Assembly (NCBI RefSeq): GCF_008831285.2
Contig: NC_045144.1
Span: forward strand, 8,471,886 to 8,535,885
Source: Nymphaea colorata
Lineage: Eukaryota > Streptophyta > Magnoliopsida > Nymphaeales > Nymphaeaceae
Length of the DNA stretch: 64,000 nucleotides
Direction of reading: 5' to 3'
Of this stretch, positions 1 to 10,768 are shown piece after piece. Position numbers and translations under genes: made by a program. The notes under the pieces were generated by a model. The model saw nothing but the letters and a program-made list of their open reading frames with translations. It did not search any database and had not been told where the DNA came from. How positions within the stretch are numbered: position 1 is the first letter of the stretch; each line of letters opens with the position of its first letter.

Positions 1-489
1 TCATGTAGGATAAATGCATTCATGTATTCACAATCACTTAATATCACATATAATCACAAGCACCTCTCCAAAAGAATTTAAGCAAGATGAAATGGAGTTC
101 TAACTAAGTAGTAACTGAATTAGAGTAAAATCTCAAACCTACTTAAAATCTTAAGAGAATACTAAAGAGAATTCAAAATGATTTCTCAAGCTTTTCGAAT
201 GATCTTTACAAAAATTTCTCAATTCTAATTTTCCCTAAAACATTTCACATTCACAAATGATTCTTCAAAAACTTTTTCAAAAGTTTGAAACATCAAAACT
301 TTCAATATTTACTTATACCACATATAGAATAAAAAAGATTTTTAAGTTAAAATGAAATGCATCAATAATAGACATAGCCTTTGAATTGATGACCCTTTGT
401 AAAGGCACCGAGAACGGTTAATTCTCGTACCGACGGGTGAGTCCATTTTTCTCTAATTTTCAAAACAAAACTATTTTTTTGGAGCACTC
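1..489. other. AT-rich stretch, no gene seen
   Basis: I see no coding region, structural RNA or recognisable repeat here. Short open frames are not supported by any family resemblance. The tandem satellite begins near the right edge. Confidence 0.5.
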
Positions 490-1140
490 CAAAAATTTTG
501 GGGATGCGAACAGTCATCATTATGGCTTTGATGGGGAGCATGCAGCCAATTTGGCACATCGGATGCTACGAGGGCCTCACCCTCATTCCAGCAAGACATC
601 TCGATCTTTGGCATTTCGTGGTGACAAAGGTTCACTCACTCGACTTCTACGTAGTCATTAAAGCTTTGATGGGAGTGCACAACCAATTTGCCACATCGGA
701 CGCACCATGGGCCCCACCCTCATTCCAGCAAGACATCTTGTTCGTTGGCATTTCGTTTTGATGAAGGTTCACTCGCTCGACTTTTGCGTGATCATTATGG
801 CTTTGACGAGGTGAGCACAGCCAATTTGGCATGTCTAGCGCTCCGAGGACCCCACCCTCATTCCAGCGAGACATCTTGATCTTTTTCATTTCGTGTTGAC
901 GAAGGCTCACTTACTCGACTTTTGCATGGTCATTATGGCTTTGATTGGAAGCGTGCAGCCAATTTGGCTTGTTGGATGCTCTTGGGGCTCCACCCTCATT
1001 CCAGCGAGACATCTTGATTGTTGGCATTTCACGCTGATGAAGGTTAACTTGCTCAACTTCTGCATGGTCATTATTGCTTTTATGGGGAGGCGCAGCCAAT
1101 TTGGCAAGTCTGGAACTCGAATGGCCCCACCCTCATTCCA

Positions 1141-1255
1141 ACTCGCTGCAGCACGTCCCACTTCATATAAACACAGAGATCGTCATTTTATATCTGTCTC
1201 GCACTAAGGCACCTACCTCTTCTTACAAGTATCTCTCTCCCCACCCTCATTCTAG
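1141..1255. repeat. Non-satellite block in the array, copy 1
   Basis: The block begins 'actcgctgcagc', contains 'catataaacac' and ends 'acaagtatctctctcc'. It raises the local landmark spacing from 138 to about 251 bp. The monomer motif 'ccccaccctcattcYa' is present on both sides, so the block sits between two copies of the same 15-bp site. A second copy lies about 2.28 kb away. Confidence 0.75.
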
Positions 1256-3415
1256 CAAGACATATTGATCAACGGAATTTCATGTTGACGAAGGTTAACT
1301 CGCTCAACTTTTGGTTGTTCATTATGGCTTAGATGGGGAGCGTGAAGCCAATTTCGCACGTCGAACACGTCGAGAGCCCCACCCTCATTCCAACAAGACA
1401 TCTTCATCTTTGGCATTTCGTGCAGACGAATGTTTACTCGCTCGACTTCTACGTGGTCATTATGGATTTATTGGGGAGCGTGCAGCTAATTTGGAACATC
1501 AAACACTTTGAGGGCACCACCCTCATTCCTGTAAGACATCTTGATCTTTGGCTTTTCGTGTTGATGAAGGTTTACTCGCTCGAATTCTACGTGGTCATTA
1601 TGGCTTTGATGGAGAGCGAGCAGCCGATTTGGCACATCTGATGCTCCGAGGGCCCCACCCTCATTCCAGCGAGACATCTTGATCTTTGGCATTTCGTGCT
1701 GACGAATGTTCACTCACTCGACTTCTGTGTGATCATTACAGGTTTGAAGAGGAGCACAAAGCCAATTTGGCACGTCGGACACTCTGAGGGTTCCACCCTC
1801 ATTCCGGGGAGACATCTTGATCTTTGGCATCTTGTGCTGACGAGCAAGACATCTTGATTTTAGTCATTGTGTGCTCGTAAATGTTCACTCGGATCACTTA
1901 TGTGTGGTTATCATGGCTTTGTTGAGGAGCGCACAACCAATTTGGCACGTCGGACGCTCCAAGAGCCCCACCCTCATTCTAGTGAGATATCGTGATCTAC
2001 GGCTTTTTATGCTGATGAACATTCACTCGTTTGACTTCTGCGGTTATTATAGCTTTGAAGGGGATCGTGCAACCAATTTGGCACGTCAGACGCTCTGAGG
2101 GCCCCACCGTCATTCTAGTAAGATATTTTGATCTTTGGCATTTCATGCTGATGAAGGTTCACTCGCTCAATTTCTACATGGTCATTATGTCTTTGATGGA
2201 GAGCACACAGCCAATTTGGCACGTCGGATGCTCCGAGGGTCATTCCAACGAGGCATCTTGCTCTTTGTATTTTGTGCTGACAAAGGTCTACTGGGTCGAT
2301 TTCTGTGTGGTCATCTAGCACATTGGACTCTCTGAGGGCCCCACCCACATTCTTGCGAGACATCATGATCTTTGGCAGTTCGTGCTGACGAAGATTCATT
2401 TGCTTGACTTCTACGTGGTCATTATGGCTTTGATGGGGAGTGCACAGCGAATTTGGCACGTAGGACGTTTCGAGGGCCTCACCCTCATTCCAGCAGGACA
2501 GCTTGATCTTCGGCATTTCATGTTGATGATGATTCAATTGTTCGACTTCTGCGTGGTCATTATGGCTTTGATGGGAATCCCACTGCGAATTTGGCACGTC
2601 GGACGCTTCGAGGGCCCCATCATCATTCCAGTGAGGCATCTTGATCTTTGGCATTTCACGCTGAGGAAGGTTCACTCGCTCGGTTTTTATGTGGTCATTA
2701 GGGCTTTGATGGAGACCACACAACCAATTTGGCACATCGGACGCTCCGAGGGTCATTCCAACGAGACATCTTGATCTTTGTGTTTCGTTCTAATTATGGT
2801 TTACTCGCTCGATTTCTGCATGGAAAATTTGGCACATCGGATGCTCCAAGGGCCCTGCCCTCATTGCAGCGAGACAATTGATCTTTGGCATTTCGTGCTG
2901 ACGAAGATTTAATCGCTCGACTTATGCGTCGTCATTATTGCTTTGATGGGGAGTGTGCAGCCAATTTGGCACGTCGAATGCTACAAGGGGCCCACCCTCA
3001 ATCCAGCAAGACATCTTGATCTTTGGCTTTTTGTGCTACAAAGGTTCACTCGCTCAACTTCTATGTCGTCATTATGGCTTTGATGGGGAGCGCACAACCA
3101 ATTTGGCAGTCGGACGCTCCGAGGGCCCCCCCTCATTCCAACAAAACATCTTGATCTTTGGCATTTCATGCTGACGAAAGTTCACTCACTCGACTTCTGC
3201 ATGATCAATATGGCTTTAATGGGGAACGCACAGCCAATTTGGCACGTGAGAAGCTCCAAGGGCTCCACCCTCATTCCTGCGAGACATCTTGAATTTTGGC
3301 TCTTCGTGCTGACAAAGGTTCACTCGCTCGACTTCTGCATGGTCATTATGACTTTGATGGTGAGCACGTAGTCAATTTGGCACGTCGGACCCTCCGAGGT
3401 CCCTACCCTCATTCC

Positions 3416-3530
3416 AACTCGCTGCAGCGTGTCCCGTTTCATATAAACACTAAGATCGTCATTTCATATTTGTTTGATGCTCATGCACGTGCCTTTTCTT
3501 ACAAGTATCTCTCTCCCCATCCTCATTCTA
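3416..3530. repeat. Non-satellite block in the array, copy 2
   Basis: Diverged second copy of the block at 1141-1255, with the same start ('aactcgctgcag'), the same internal 'catataaacac' and the same 'acaagtatctctctcccc' end, in the same satellite context. The pair suggests a higher-order unit or segmental duplication of about 2.3 kb within the array. Confidence 0.75.
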
Positions 3531-3745
3531 ACGAGACGTCTTGATCATTGGCACTTCATGCTGAAGAAGGTTCACTTGCTCGACTTCTGCATGTTTATTG
3601 TGGCTTTGATAGGGAGTGCACAGCCAATTTGGTATGTTGGTCACTATGAGAGCCTCATCCTCACTCCAGCGATACATGTTGATGATTGGCATTTCGTGCA
3701 GACGAAGGTTGACTCACTCGATTTTTCTATAACAAATTGCTCTTC

Positions 3746-4782
3746 CTTACTTATACCTCATTTGCACTCTAATCAAGCAAATCTCCCTAAATGCATGAGA
3801 TGTGGAGCCTCCGGTTTATCTTATTTGCCAATACAAGGCACTATAAGATCTTTATCGTCTTAGTGACTGCAAAAGTAGATTTGATGTAAAATCTACAGCA
3901 GGATATATCCAGTTCTTCCACGTCCATAATTTCTGCCTAAAGACGGAGACAAAGGACTAAGTCAAGGCACAAAATACAATTGTTTGGAAAACAATCAACG
4001 GTTTAATTCAGGTGGCATCAGCTTTTGTGTAATCCAAAGCAGGCCGACTCTTCCATCTCAAGATTTACGAATACAACTTATTAGTCAACCAAGAAGTGGA
4101 AAGATTCAAAACTACCAAATTGCGTGCTTGAAAATTTCTCAAAGTAAAACGAAAGAGTTTAACGATGAATAAAACATCAAAGTTTCCTGACGCTTGGCTG
4201 ACAAAATTTTAAAAATTATTAAATACATGACTGCCAATCAATTATTCAAATTTTTTTAGAAAAAAAAGTTAGCATTTACCATCTAAGATTCTAAATTAAC
4301 ATGATAACTACCTAGGATTAATACAACATAGTTTAGATGTTAATGAAAATTTGACTCGCATATAATTAAACGTATATTGATATTATTGGACACAGTCAAA
4401 AAGGCAAATTGTTATTACATAAATATAAACTTTGTTTATTCGGAGAGACTTTAATCATTTTCTAGTATTAAGTAACTTAAAGTTAGGGAAAAATTAAGTT
4501 TAGGCAATAAGATTACTTTTTTATTAATAATTCAAAAACATTAGGTGCATTTATAAAGGTGACTTGTAAAATCAAGGTGCCTCCTTATTTATTGCCAAAT
4601 CTTGACGTAGGTATTTGTTTTCTCTTTAATCAAATAGAAATTGTGGAAAAGTACTCCTTTAGCTTGTGAATGAGGCCACTTGGTAGGCATATGCCTCACG
4701 GGCCAGCTCAACCGTGTTCATCAGCTGAAACCCTTCCACTAAAACGATACGCATCGTATCAATCACAAACCGAAATGGTTCT
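3746..4782. other. Spacer between satellite and copia element
   Basis: AT-rich spacer. No gene or structural RNA seen. A 15-bp palindrome (gatacgcatcgtatc) lies near 4744-4760, just left of the copia insertion site. Confidence 0.45.
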
Positions 4783-5134
4783 TGTTAAGAGACATGGAGT
4801 GGGAAAGAAGCAAAAAGAATAAGAGATACTCAATATTACGTGGTTCGGCTTTACTGCCTGCATCCATGAGGAAAGAGGGACAAGCTTCATTTTACTTCTC
4901 TACTTTGTGTTACATGTTGTTGAATCACATTCACGTCTTTATAAAGACAGGGGAAGGACAGGGGATAAGGATAGATGTGAGCTATCAAGAGATTCTTGAG
5001 ATGGCATCTCATCCTAACAAGATAATCAATATGAGATGGCATCTTTATTGAAAGAAACTCGTGATGACGTTGATCTCTCCAATTTTCTTTTAACTGTAAA
5101 AGATTTACGGAGGGTTTCCCCTCTTTCCATAACA
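4783..5134 (-). repeat. 3' LTR of copia-1
   Basis: A 352-bp repeat matching 10411-10768. The TG...CA ends are intact as read from either strand. It is bounded inside by the purine tract and outside by the target-site copy GTTCT. Confidence 0.95.
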
Positions 5135-5147
5135 ATCTCCCCCTCAA
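5135..5147 (-). other. Polypurine tract of copia-1
   Basis: On the minus strand this reads TTGAGGGGGAGAT immediately before the 3' LTR. This is the usual copia primer for plus-strand synthesis. Confidence 0.9.
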
Positions 5148-5860
5148 GTTGGTGCATAGATATCTATATGGCCCAACTTTTGAATTATAGTTTGTTGTTT
5201 TCCCTTTGCCAAACTTTTGGTAAATATGTCGGCCAATTGCTTGTCGCCTTTGACATGAAGTGTTTGAATGGTGTTATCTTGGATCTTCTCCCTTATGAAA
5301 TGGCAATCGACTTCTATATGCTTGGTACGTTCGTGAAACACCGCATTAGCTCCAATGTAGATAGCGGCCATGTTGTCGCACATCAAGTTCATGGGTCCAT
5401 TAGTTTCAATATTCAAATCCTTTAGTAAGGCTTTAATCCATATCAGTTCACATGTGCATGCTGCCATGGCTCTGTATTCGGCTTTTGTGCTAGACCTGGC
5501 AACTATGGATTGTTTTTTACTCTTCCATGTGACGAGATTACCTCCAACGAGGATGCAATATCCAGAAGTTGATCTCCTATCATTTGGGTCGCCTGCCCAA
5601 TCACCAACACAATATCCAGACATCTAATGTCTGACATCGCTTCATTAAAACTCCTTTCCCGGGAGTGCCTTTAAGATACCGAAGGATTCTATGAGCAGCA
5701 TCAACGTGTGAAGACCTAGGCTTGTGCATGAATTGGATTATAAGATTGACAGGATACATGATATCTGGTCTGGTGACAGTAAGATAAATGAGTTTTTCAA
5801 CAAGTTTTTGAAAACTTTGGACATTCTCGACATACTGGAGCACCAATTTCTTGAAAGCGC
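5144..5860 (-). pseudogene. copia-1 end of RT and RNase H domain
   Basis: The minus-strand frame 5623-5144 carries the RNase H signature: DRRSTSGYCILVGGNLVTWK, then VARSSTKAEYRAMA, then a DNMAAI block and an ADIFTKSLAKGK end. The upstream frame (about 5860-5601) carries LIYLTVTRPDIMYPVN and the following LRYLKGTPGKG motif that link RT to RNase H. The two pieces lie in different frames, so the pol reading frame is shifted near 5610. The catalytic positions look kept, but the polyprotein cannot be made in one frame. Confidence 0.9.
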
Positions 5861-6520
5861 CTTTTGTCAAAGAGTTGGCATGTACCTCAAGGTTCCCATA
5901 CCCACGGTTGGCAGAATCAAGGCTTTGATACCAACACGTCTCTTTTGGAACAGCCCCTTTCCCAACCAATTCAACACAACAACTAATAAGACAGCCAAAT
6001 CAACTGAGTAGAAAACCAACAGACCCTTGTTGGCAGTTTGCCACAAAAAAATGAGATAGATTCGATCAAATGTCCAATGCAAGCTCTGCAGCAAGAAGTG
6101 TACTCAAGCAAGAACAATCTCAAATGAGAAAGAAACTTGGCATGTTTGGCTGGAAAGAACATCGTCCTATGCCTGAATTCTACAGAATTGGCTAAAGAGC
6201 TTTCTCGAAGATCCCTTTCACTAATGAAGAAGGCAAGAGAAGAGAAAGAAATAAGGCATTCAAGTTCGAGCGGCTTTATTTGAGATTAGGATTGGCCATA
6301 GTAAAAAAAGGAATTGTTGATCGGTGGGAGTGGATCTAGTTGATGCAACAGAGGAGCCTAGCCTAGAGAGGGCAGGGCTTTCGTACGGAGGATTTTGATG
6401 ACAGTGGTATTGGGGAATCTTTGCAGAGCGGTCCCTCTGCATCAGGCGCTACGAAAAAAAGAAGTTGAGTCTCCAGAAACAAGGTCACCCTCATTAGTTT
6501 TCAATTTGCAATTCATTTCA
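5840..6520. other. Foreign block interrupting copia-1 pol
   Basis: Between the RT motif YFLGIEVAHSD (minus strand, around 6560-6525) and the resumed pol sequence (about 5850) there is about 650 bp with no copia similarity I can see. On the minus strand, positions 5933-5922 read TGGTATCAAAGC, close to the Met-tRNA primer-binding site of LTR elements, preceded by ACGTGT. That suggests a piece of a second LTR element. The remainder (about 6000-6465) is less AT-rich than its surroundings and I cannot assign it; organelle-derived DNA is one possibility. Confidence 0.55.
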
Positions 6521-6524
6521 AGTG

Positions 6525-7409
6525 GTGTGTTGGCGTATCTGAGTGTGCAACTTCAATACCTAAGAAATATCACAAGACTCCTAGATCCTTGATCTCAAAC
6601 TGCTTGTTAAGAAATGTCTTTACATGAAGCATAAAAAAATCATCATCACCTGTCAAAATAATGTCATCAACATATACCAGTAGGATAATAGTTTTAGATT
6701 CATGAATACGAGTAAACATGGTGTAATCTGCCGAACTTTGTTTAAAACCACATTGAACAAGAGCATTACTAAGGCGAGCAAACCATGCCCGAGGAGATTG
6801 CTTCAGACCATAAAGAGCTTTTTTCAGTTTGCATGCAAAGCCACTCTTACTGCTTACACTGGGAGGAATTTCCATGTACACTTCTTTAGTAAGTTCTCCA
6901 TTGAGGAAGGCATTTTTTACATCTAGTTGCATCAAATTCTAGTTTTTATTTGCTGCAATTGACGACAAAGTTCTGACAGTATTGATTTTAGCAATTCGAG
7001 CAAATGCTTCCGAGTAGTCAATTCCTTCAGTTTGAGTGAACCCCTTTGCGACGAGTCGCACCTTGAACCGTTCAATAGTTCTATCACTTTTGTATTTGAC
7101 TTTGTATATCCACTTGCAGCCAATTAATTTTTTTCTTTTTGGAAGAGGCACCAAATCCCAAGTCTGATTTTTCTCTAGAGCATTCAGTTCTTCTTTCATA
7201 GCTTCCTTCCATTGAACATGTTTGATAGCTTCTTCAAAGTTCTTTGGTTCGGTGTGGAGATAAGTATTGATGACATAGTTCCTATAGGTTGGTGAGAGAT
7301 GTTCAAGGGTTAGGTATTGGTCAATGGAATGGATCCGGTCTGTAGAGAGGTAGGTGTAATAATCATTGAGTTTTGTAGGTGGTCTTGTAAGGCGGGATGA
7401 TTGACGCAC
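6525..7409 (-). pseudogene. copia-1 reverse transcriptase domain
   Basis: Two abutting minus-strand frames. The upstream one (7409-6939) carries the LEKNQTWDLVPLPKRKKLIG entry region and the KARLVAKG-like motif (here FKVRLVAKGFTQTEGIDYSE). The downstream one (6935-6570) carries [34 protein letters not shown] and the catalytic [11 protein letters not shown] box. A stop separates the two frames at about 6937. The RT core residues are visible, but the domain is not in a single intact frame with integrase or RNase H. Confidence 0.93.
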
Positions 7410-8986
7410 ATGTTTGTCTTCTAAGGGTATGTCTTGGGGTAAAGTGATAGGTTCTTCGATTATGATAGGTTTAGTACTAGGTTGAGGAGTTTCAATAGGC
7501 GAGCTGGATGTACTGTTATGAGTTGTAGGTATTTTTGGTTCAAGGAAATGGGCTATGATGTGTCAAATAGGTTCAGTGGTAAAATTTGAGGAGTTCATGG
7601 AGCTATTATTGGTTCTCTCCTCCTAATTTGGTGACTCAAAGAATGGTTCCTGTTCAAAAAAATTAACATCACGGGACACAAAAAGTTTTCCAGTCGTAGG
7701 ATCATAGCATTTATAGCCTCTCTTTTTGGTAGAATATCCCAAAAAAACGCACTTAACAGCACGTTTCTCAAATTTGTTTCAAAGATAGTCTTGAATATGA
7801 TCATAACATTTGCAACCAAACACTTTTAGATATTGAACAGAGCACTTTCTATCAAGAAGCTGAATAGGGATTTCATAGTTTATACTAGAATTTGGAATAC
7901 TGTTAGACAAGTAACACGCAGTGGCAATAGCATCAGTCCAGAAATAAGCAGGAACATTCTTATGCATCATAACCGCACTGGCAATATTAATTAATTGACG
8001 GTTTTTGCTTTCAGTGACACCATTTCGTTGAGGCGTACCTAAGCAGGTATACTGAGGTTCAATGCCTTTCTTTGCCAGGAACGACTTTAGAGTGTCAATA
8101 ACATACTCCCCACCATTGTCTGGCCGAAGTTTTTAAATTTTCATGCCATACTGAGTTAAAATCATGCTATAGTATTCTTCAAAAACCTTAGGAACTTCAC
8201 TTTTATTCTGAAGAAAGTAAATCCATGTCATTCTAGATTCATCATCAATGAAGAAAACACAATACTTGAATCCTAAATAGGAGACTTTAGGAGCAGGTCC
8301 CCAAACATCAGAGAAAACAAGATCAAAAAAATTAGAGCACTTTTCACTAGAAGTGTGGAATGGTAACCTTGTAAATTTTGCAAATTCACAAGCATCACAA
8401 GCCCAATTTTCAGTGACAAGGTTAGGAACATGTCGTTGCAAACTGCTATCTGATATGTGTCAAGCAGGGCATGCCACTTCTTGTAGTTTGACTCATTCAA
8501 ATTTTTCCGGCTAGTGAAAATACTAACGTCGCATGAATCCATGACATAGAGACCACCATGTTCTCGACCTCTACCAATCACTTTCTTCGTGCCCTGTTCC
8601 TGAAAAACCACCTCCTTTGACGAGAAAATAACCAAGCAATCATGAGATTTGGTTAATTTGCTAACAGATATCAAGTTTGTAGTTATTTTTGGAACATATA
8701 AGACAATAAACTTGATTCCTTTGTCAAAGAAACTAGTTTTGCCAATGCCATCAACACTAATCAGACTCCCGTCAGCAGTAAAAATATGTTGTTTTTGCCC
8801 TTTGTCTATCTCATCTAAGTTTGTTGAGTCACCAATTACATGATCGGTGGCTCCAGAATCAATCACCCAAAGTGAACATTTAGAAATTGTCATTAAAGCA
8901 TAGTTATTACCTTCATTCGAGTTCTCGACAGGTTGCGATGTAATGAGATTGGTTGTCTTTGCAAATTTCTGAAAAAAAACTCTCAA
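7410..8986 (-). pseudogene. copia-1 protease and integrase domains
   Basis: The minus-strand frame 8986-8273 holds the protease box WVIDSGATDHV near residue 40. Integrase continues in a shifted frame (8441-8133) with CDACEFAKFTR (part of the zinc-binding HHCC motif), VFSDVWGPAP and FFIDDESRMTW. After an in-frame stop it goes on with LRPDNGGEY and the MMHKNVPAYFW region, then KVFGCKCYDH and FLGYSTKKRGYKC in further shifted frames. 7410-7595 is the poorly conserved linker before RT. At least three frame breaks and two stops make it inactive. Confidence 0.9.
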
Positions 8987-9890
8987 GATCGTCTTTAGTC
9001 ACAAAGTTCGCAAGATCCAATGGCTTTGAAAATTTTTCTCTACTAGGACGTCCAACCAGCTCCCAGCAGCGTTCCCGGGTATGCCCAGTTTTCTTGCAGT
9101 GGGTGCATTTTAGACGTGATCGACTCCTTTGGCCACTAATGCTCTCAGCACCTGATTTGAAGTCGCTTTGTCTGTTGTCGCCTTTTGAATAACATACCAT
9201 CCTGCCACTGTTGTTGTCAGCGATGTCGAGTTTTGGAGGGACATTCATGGCTTTCCTTCGAGTCACTTCACGCACACACTATTAAAAGATGGCAGAGGAT
9301 TGGAATTAAGTACCTGGTTGCGTAGGGTCTCATATTCTCTCCTAAGACCTACCAAAAACTTAAAAATCTTGTCTTCATCAAATCTTTTTTTATATACTTC
9401 TGGATCAGTAGTGGCTGGGCGGTACTGAAGTAATTCATTGTATAGGCTGCACATTTGACCGAGGTAGAGGGTAATAGTTTTATCTCCCATAGTAAGTTGT
9501 GTGATCTCATTTTGAATTTCGTAAACGCGAGCGAGATTGTTCTGCTCACCAAACATTTCTTTCAAGTTGTCCCAAATGTCCTTTGATGTTTCCACATAGA
9601 GAAGAAGATGAGCAATAAATGAATCCATGGAATTAATGAGCCATGACATAACCATGTCATTTTCACTCTCCCACTCACGATATTTTGGATCATTCTTTTC
9701 TGGTGGCTTGATGTCACCATTGATGTATCTCATTTTTGAGACTGCTTAGAAACAACCTGGCTGCCTTAGCCCAACTTAGATAGTTTGGGCCGCTAAGAGG
9801 TTGAGAAGTAATTTTTAGAGTGTTATTACCTTGGTCAGATGATCCATTCTTTGAATTGCAGACACTTTCTTGGTGGTGTGTTGTTGCCAT
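8913..9890 (-). pseudogene. copia-1 gag region with zinc knuckle
   Basis: A likely start ATG is at 9890-9888 (MATTHHQESVC). The frame reads LSGPNYLSWAKAARLFLSS, then shifts near 9735 into the frame RYINGDIKPPEKNDP that runs to 9263. The capsid-like part has ENDMVMSWLINSM and TSKDIWDNLKEMFG. A further frame (9275-8913) carries the CX2CX4HX4C knuckle CTHCKKTGHTRERC. The two frameshifts disable the polyprotein. Confidence 0.9.
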
Positions 9891-10398
9891 GGTTAAGGAA
9901 TAGAAAAAAATCCAGAGTAGAGCAACTCAGCAGCAGTTTGATGTGAAGGTCAGTTTTTGGGAAATACCCAAATTTGATGGTATAAATGGCTCGACGACAT
10001 CTGATGAAGAACAGAACAGGCAGGCGGCACTCGTTCTTGGTGTCATTGTCTCCAAATGTTCCCAATTCTGCTGAAAATTGGTGGACGAGTTTCTCAGATC
10101 TTTAGAAATCGGATGGACTCTTGCTCGACAGTTTGGGTTGCCGGATTTATCAACGTCGGCGTGATCTTCCGCCGTGAATGGGTGCCACTGCTTCCCTGCC
10201 GATCCTCTGTTTTTCTGGAGAAGAGGTTCCTCCGAGACTGTTGTCCTTGACGACGGATTGGCTGGTGCTGCCGACGAGCAGTTGCTCAAATCATGACGCC
10301 ACAGAAGGAATTCAATCTTCCGAATGCCAATCTCCCTGTCAGCCGTTGGTCAAGTCAAGCATTGCATGGTTTGGAGAAGTAATGGCGGTAGAACTTGA

Positions 10399-10410
10399 GC
10401 TCTGATACCA
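10399..10410 (-). other. Primer-binding site of copia-1
   Basis: The minus strand reads TGGTATCAGAGC directly after the 5' LTR. This is the standard plant initiator-Met tRNA complement. Confidence 0.95.
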
Positions 10411-10768
10411 TGTTAAGAAACATGGAGTGGGAAAGAAGCAAAAAGAACAAGAGATACTCAATATTACGTGGTTCGGCTTTACTGTCTGCATCCACGAGGA
10501 AGGAGGGACAAGCTTCATTATACTTCTCTCCTCTATGTTACATGTTGTTGAATCACATTCACGTCTTTATAAAGACAAGGGAAGGACAGGGCATAAGGAT
10601 AGATGTGAGCCATCGAGAGATTCTCGAGATGGCATCTCATCCTAACGTGAGAATCAATATGAGATGGCAACTTGATCTTTATCGAGAGAAACCCATGATG
10701 ACGTTGATCTCTCCAATTTTCTTTCAACTGTAAAAGATTTACAGAGTGTTTCCCCTCTTTCCATAACA
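10411..10768 (-). repeat. 5' LTR of copia-1
   Basis: A 358-bp repeat pairing with 4783-5134. It is about 93% identical by eye, with one 6-bp indel near 10668. It is followed by the target-site copy GTTTT. Confidence 0.95.

Larger units (their letters stand above)
490..3745. repeat. Tandem satellite array, 138-bp unit
   Basis: The landmark 'cattatggcttt' recurs at 518, 656, 793, 931 and 1069, then at 1320, 1458, 1596 and 1734, a spacing of 137-138 bp. Each monomer also carries 'gcagccaatttggcacgt', 'ccccaccctcattcc', 'gagacatcttgatctttgg' and 'ttcactcgctcgacttct'. There are roughly 22 diverged monomers, some truncated (for example near 1800-1870 and 2230). Because 138 is a multiple of three, long open frames run through it on both strands; they differ only by monomer divergence and I read them as by-products, not genes. 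Spacing breaks where a 115-bp block is inserted twice. Confidence 0.93.
4783..10768 (-). mobile_element. Ty1/copia LTR retrotransposon, decayed (copia-1)
   Basis: A 5,986-bp element reading on the minus strand. It has two LTRs starting TGTTAAGA and ending AACA, a primer-binding site complementary to initiator-Met tRNA next to the right (5') LTR, and a purine tract next to the left (3') LTR. Flanks are GTTCT (4778-4782) and GTTTT (10769-10773), a 5-bp target duplication with one mismatch. Domain order is gag with a zinc knuckle, protease, integrase, reverse transcriptase and RNase H, as in Ty1/copia. The LTRs differ at about 25 sites plus a 6-bp indel (roughly 7%), and the internal frame is broken by frameshifts and stops, so it is an old, non-autonomous copy. 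Confidence 0.96.

Noticed and set aside
498-3863. Many overlapping open frames on both strands, including a 213-codon minus-strand frame at 2115-2756.
   Set aside because: All fall in the 138-bp satellite and repeat with its period in several frames; no start context or family match.
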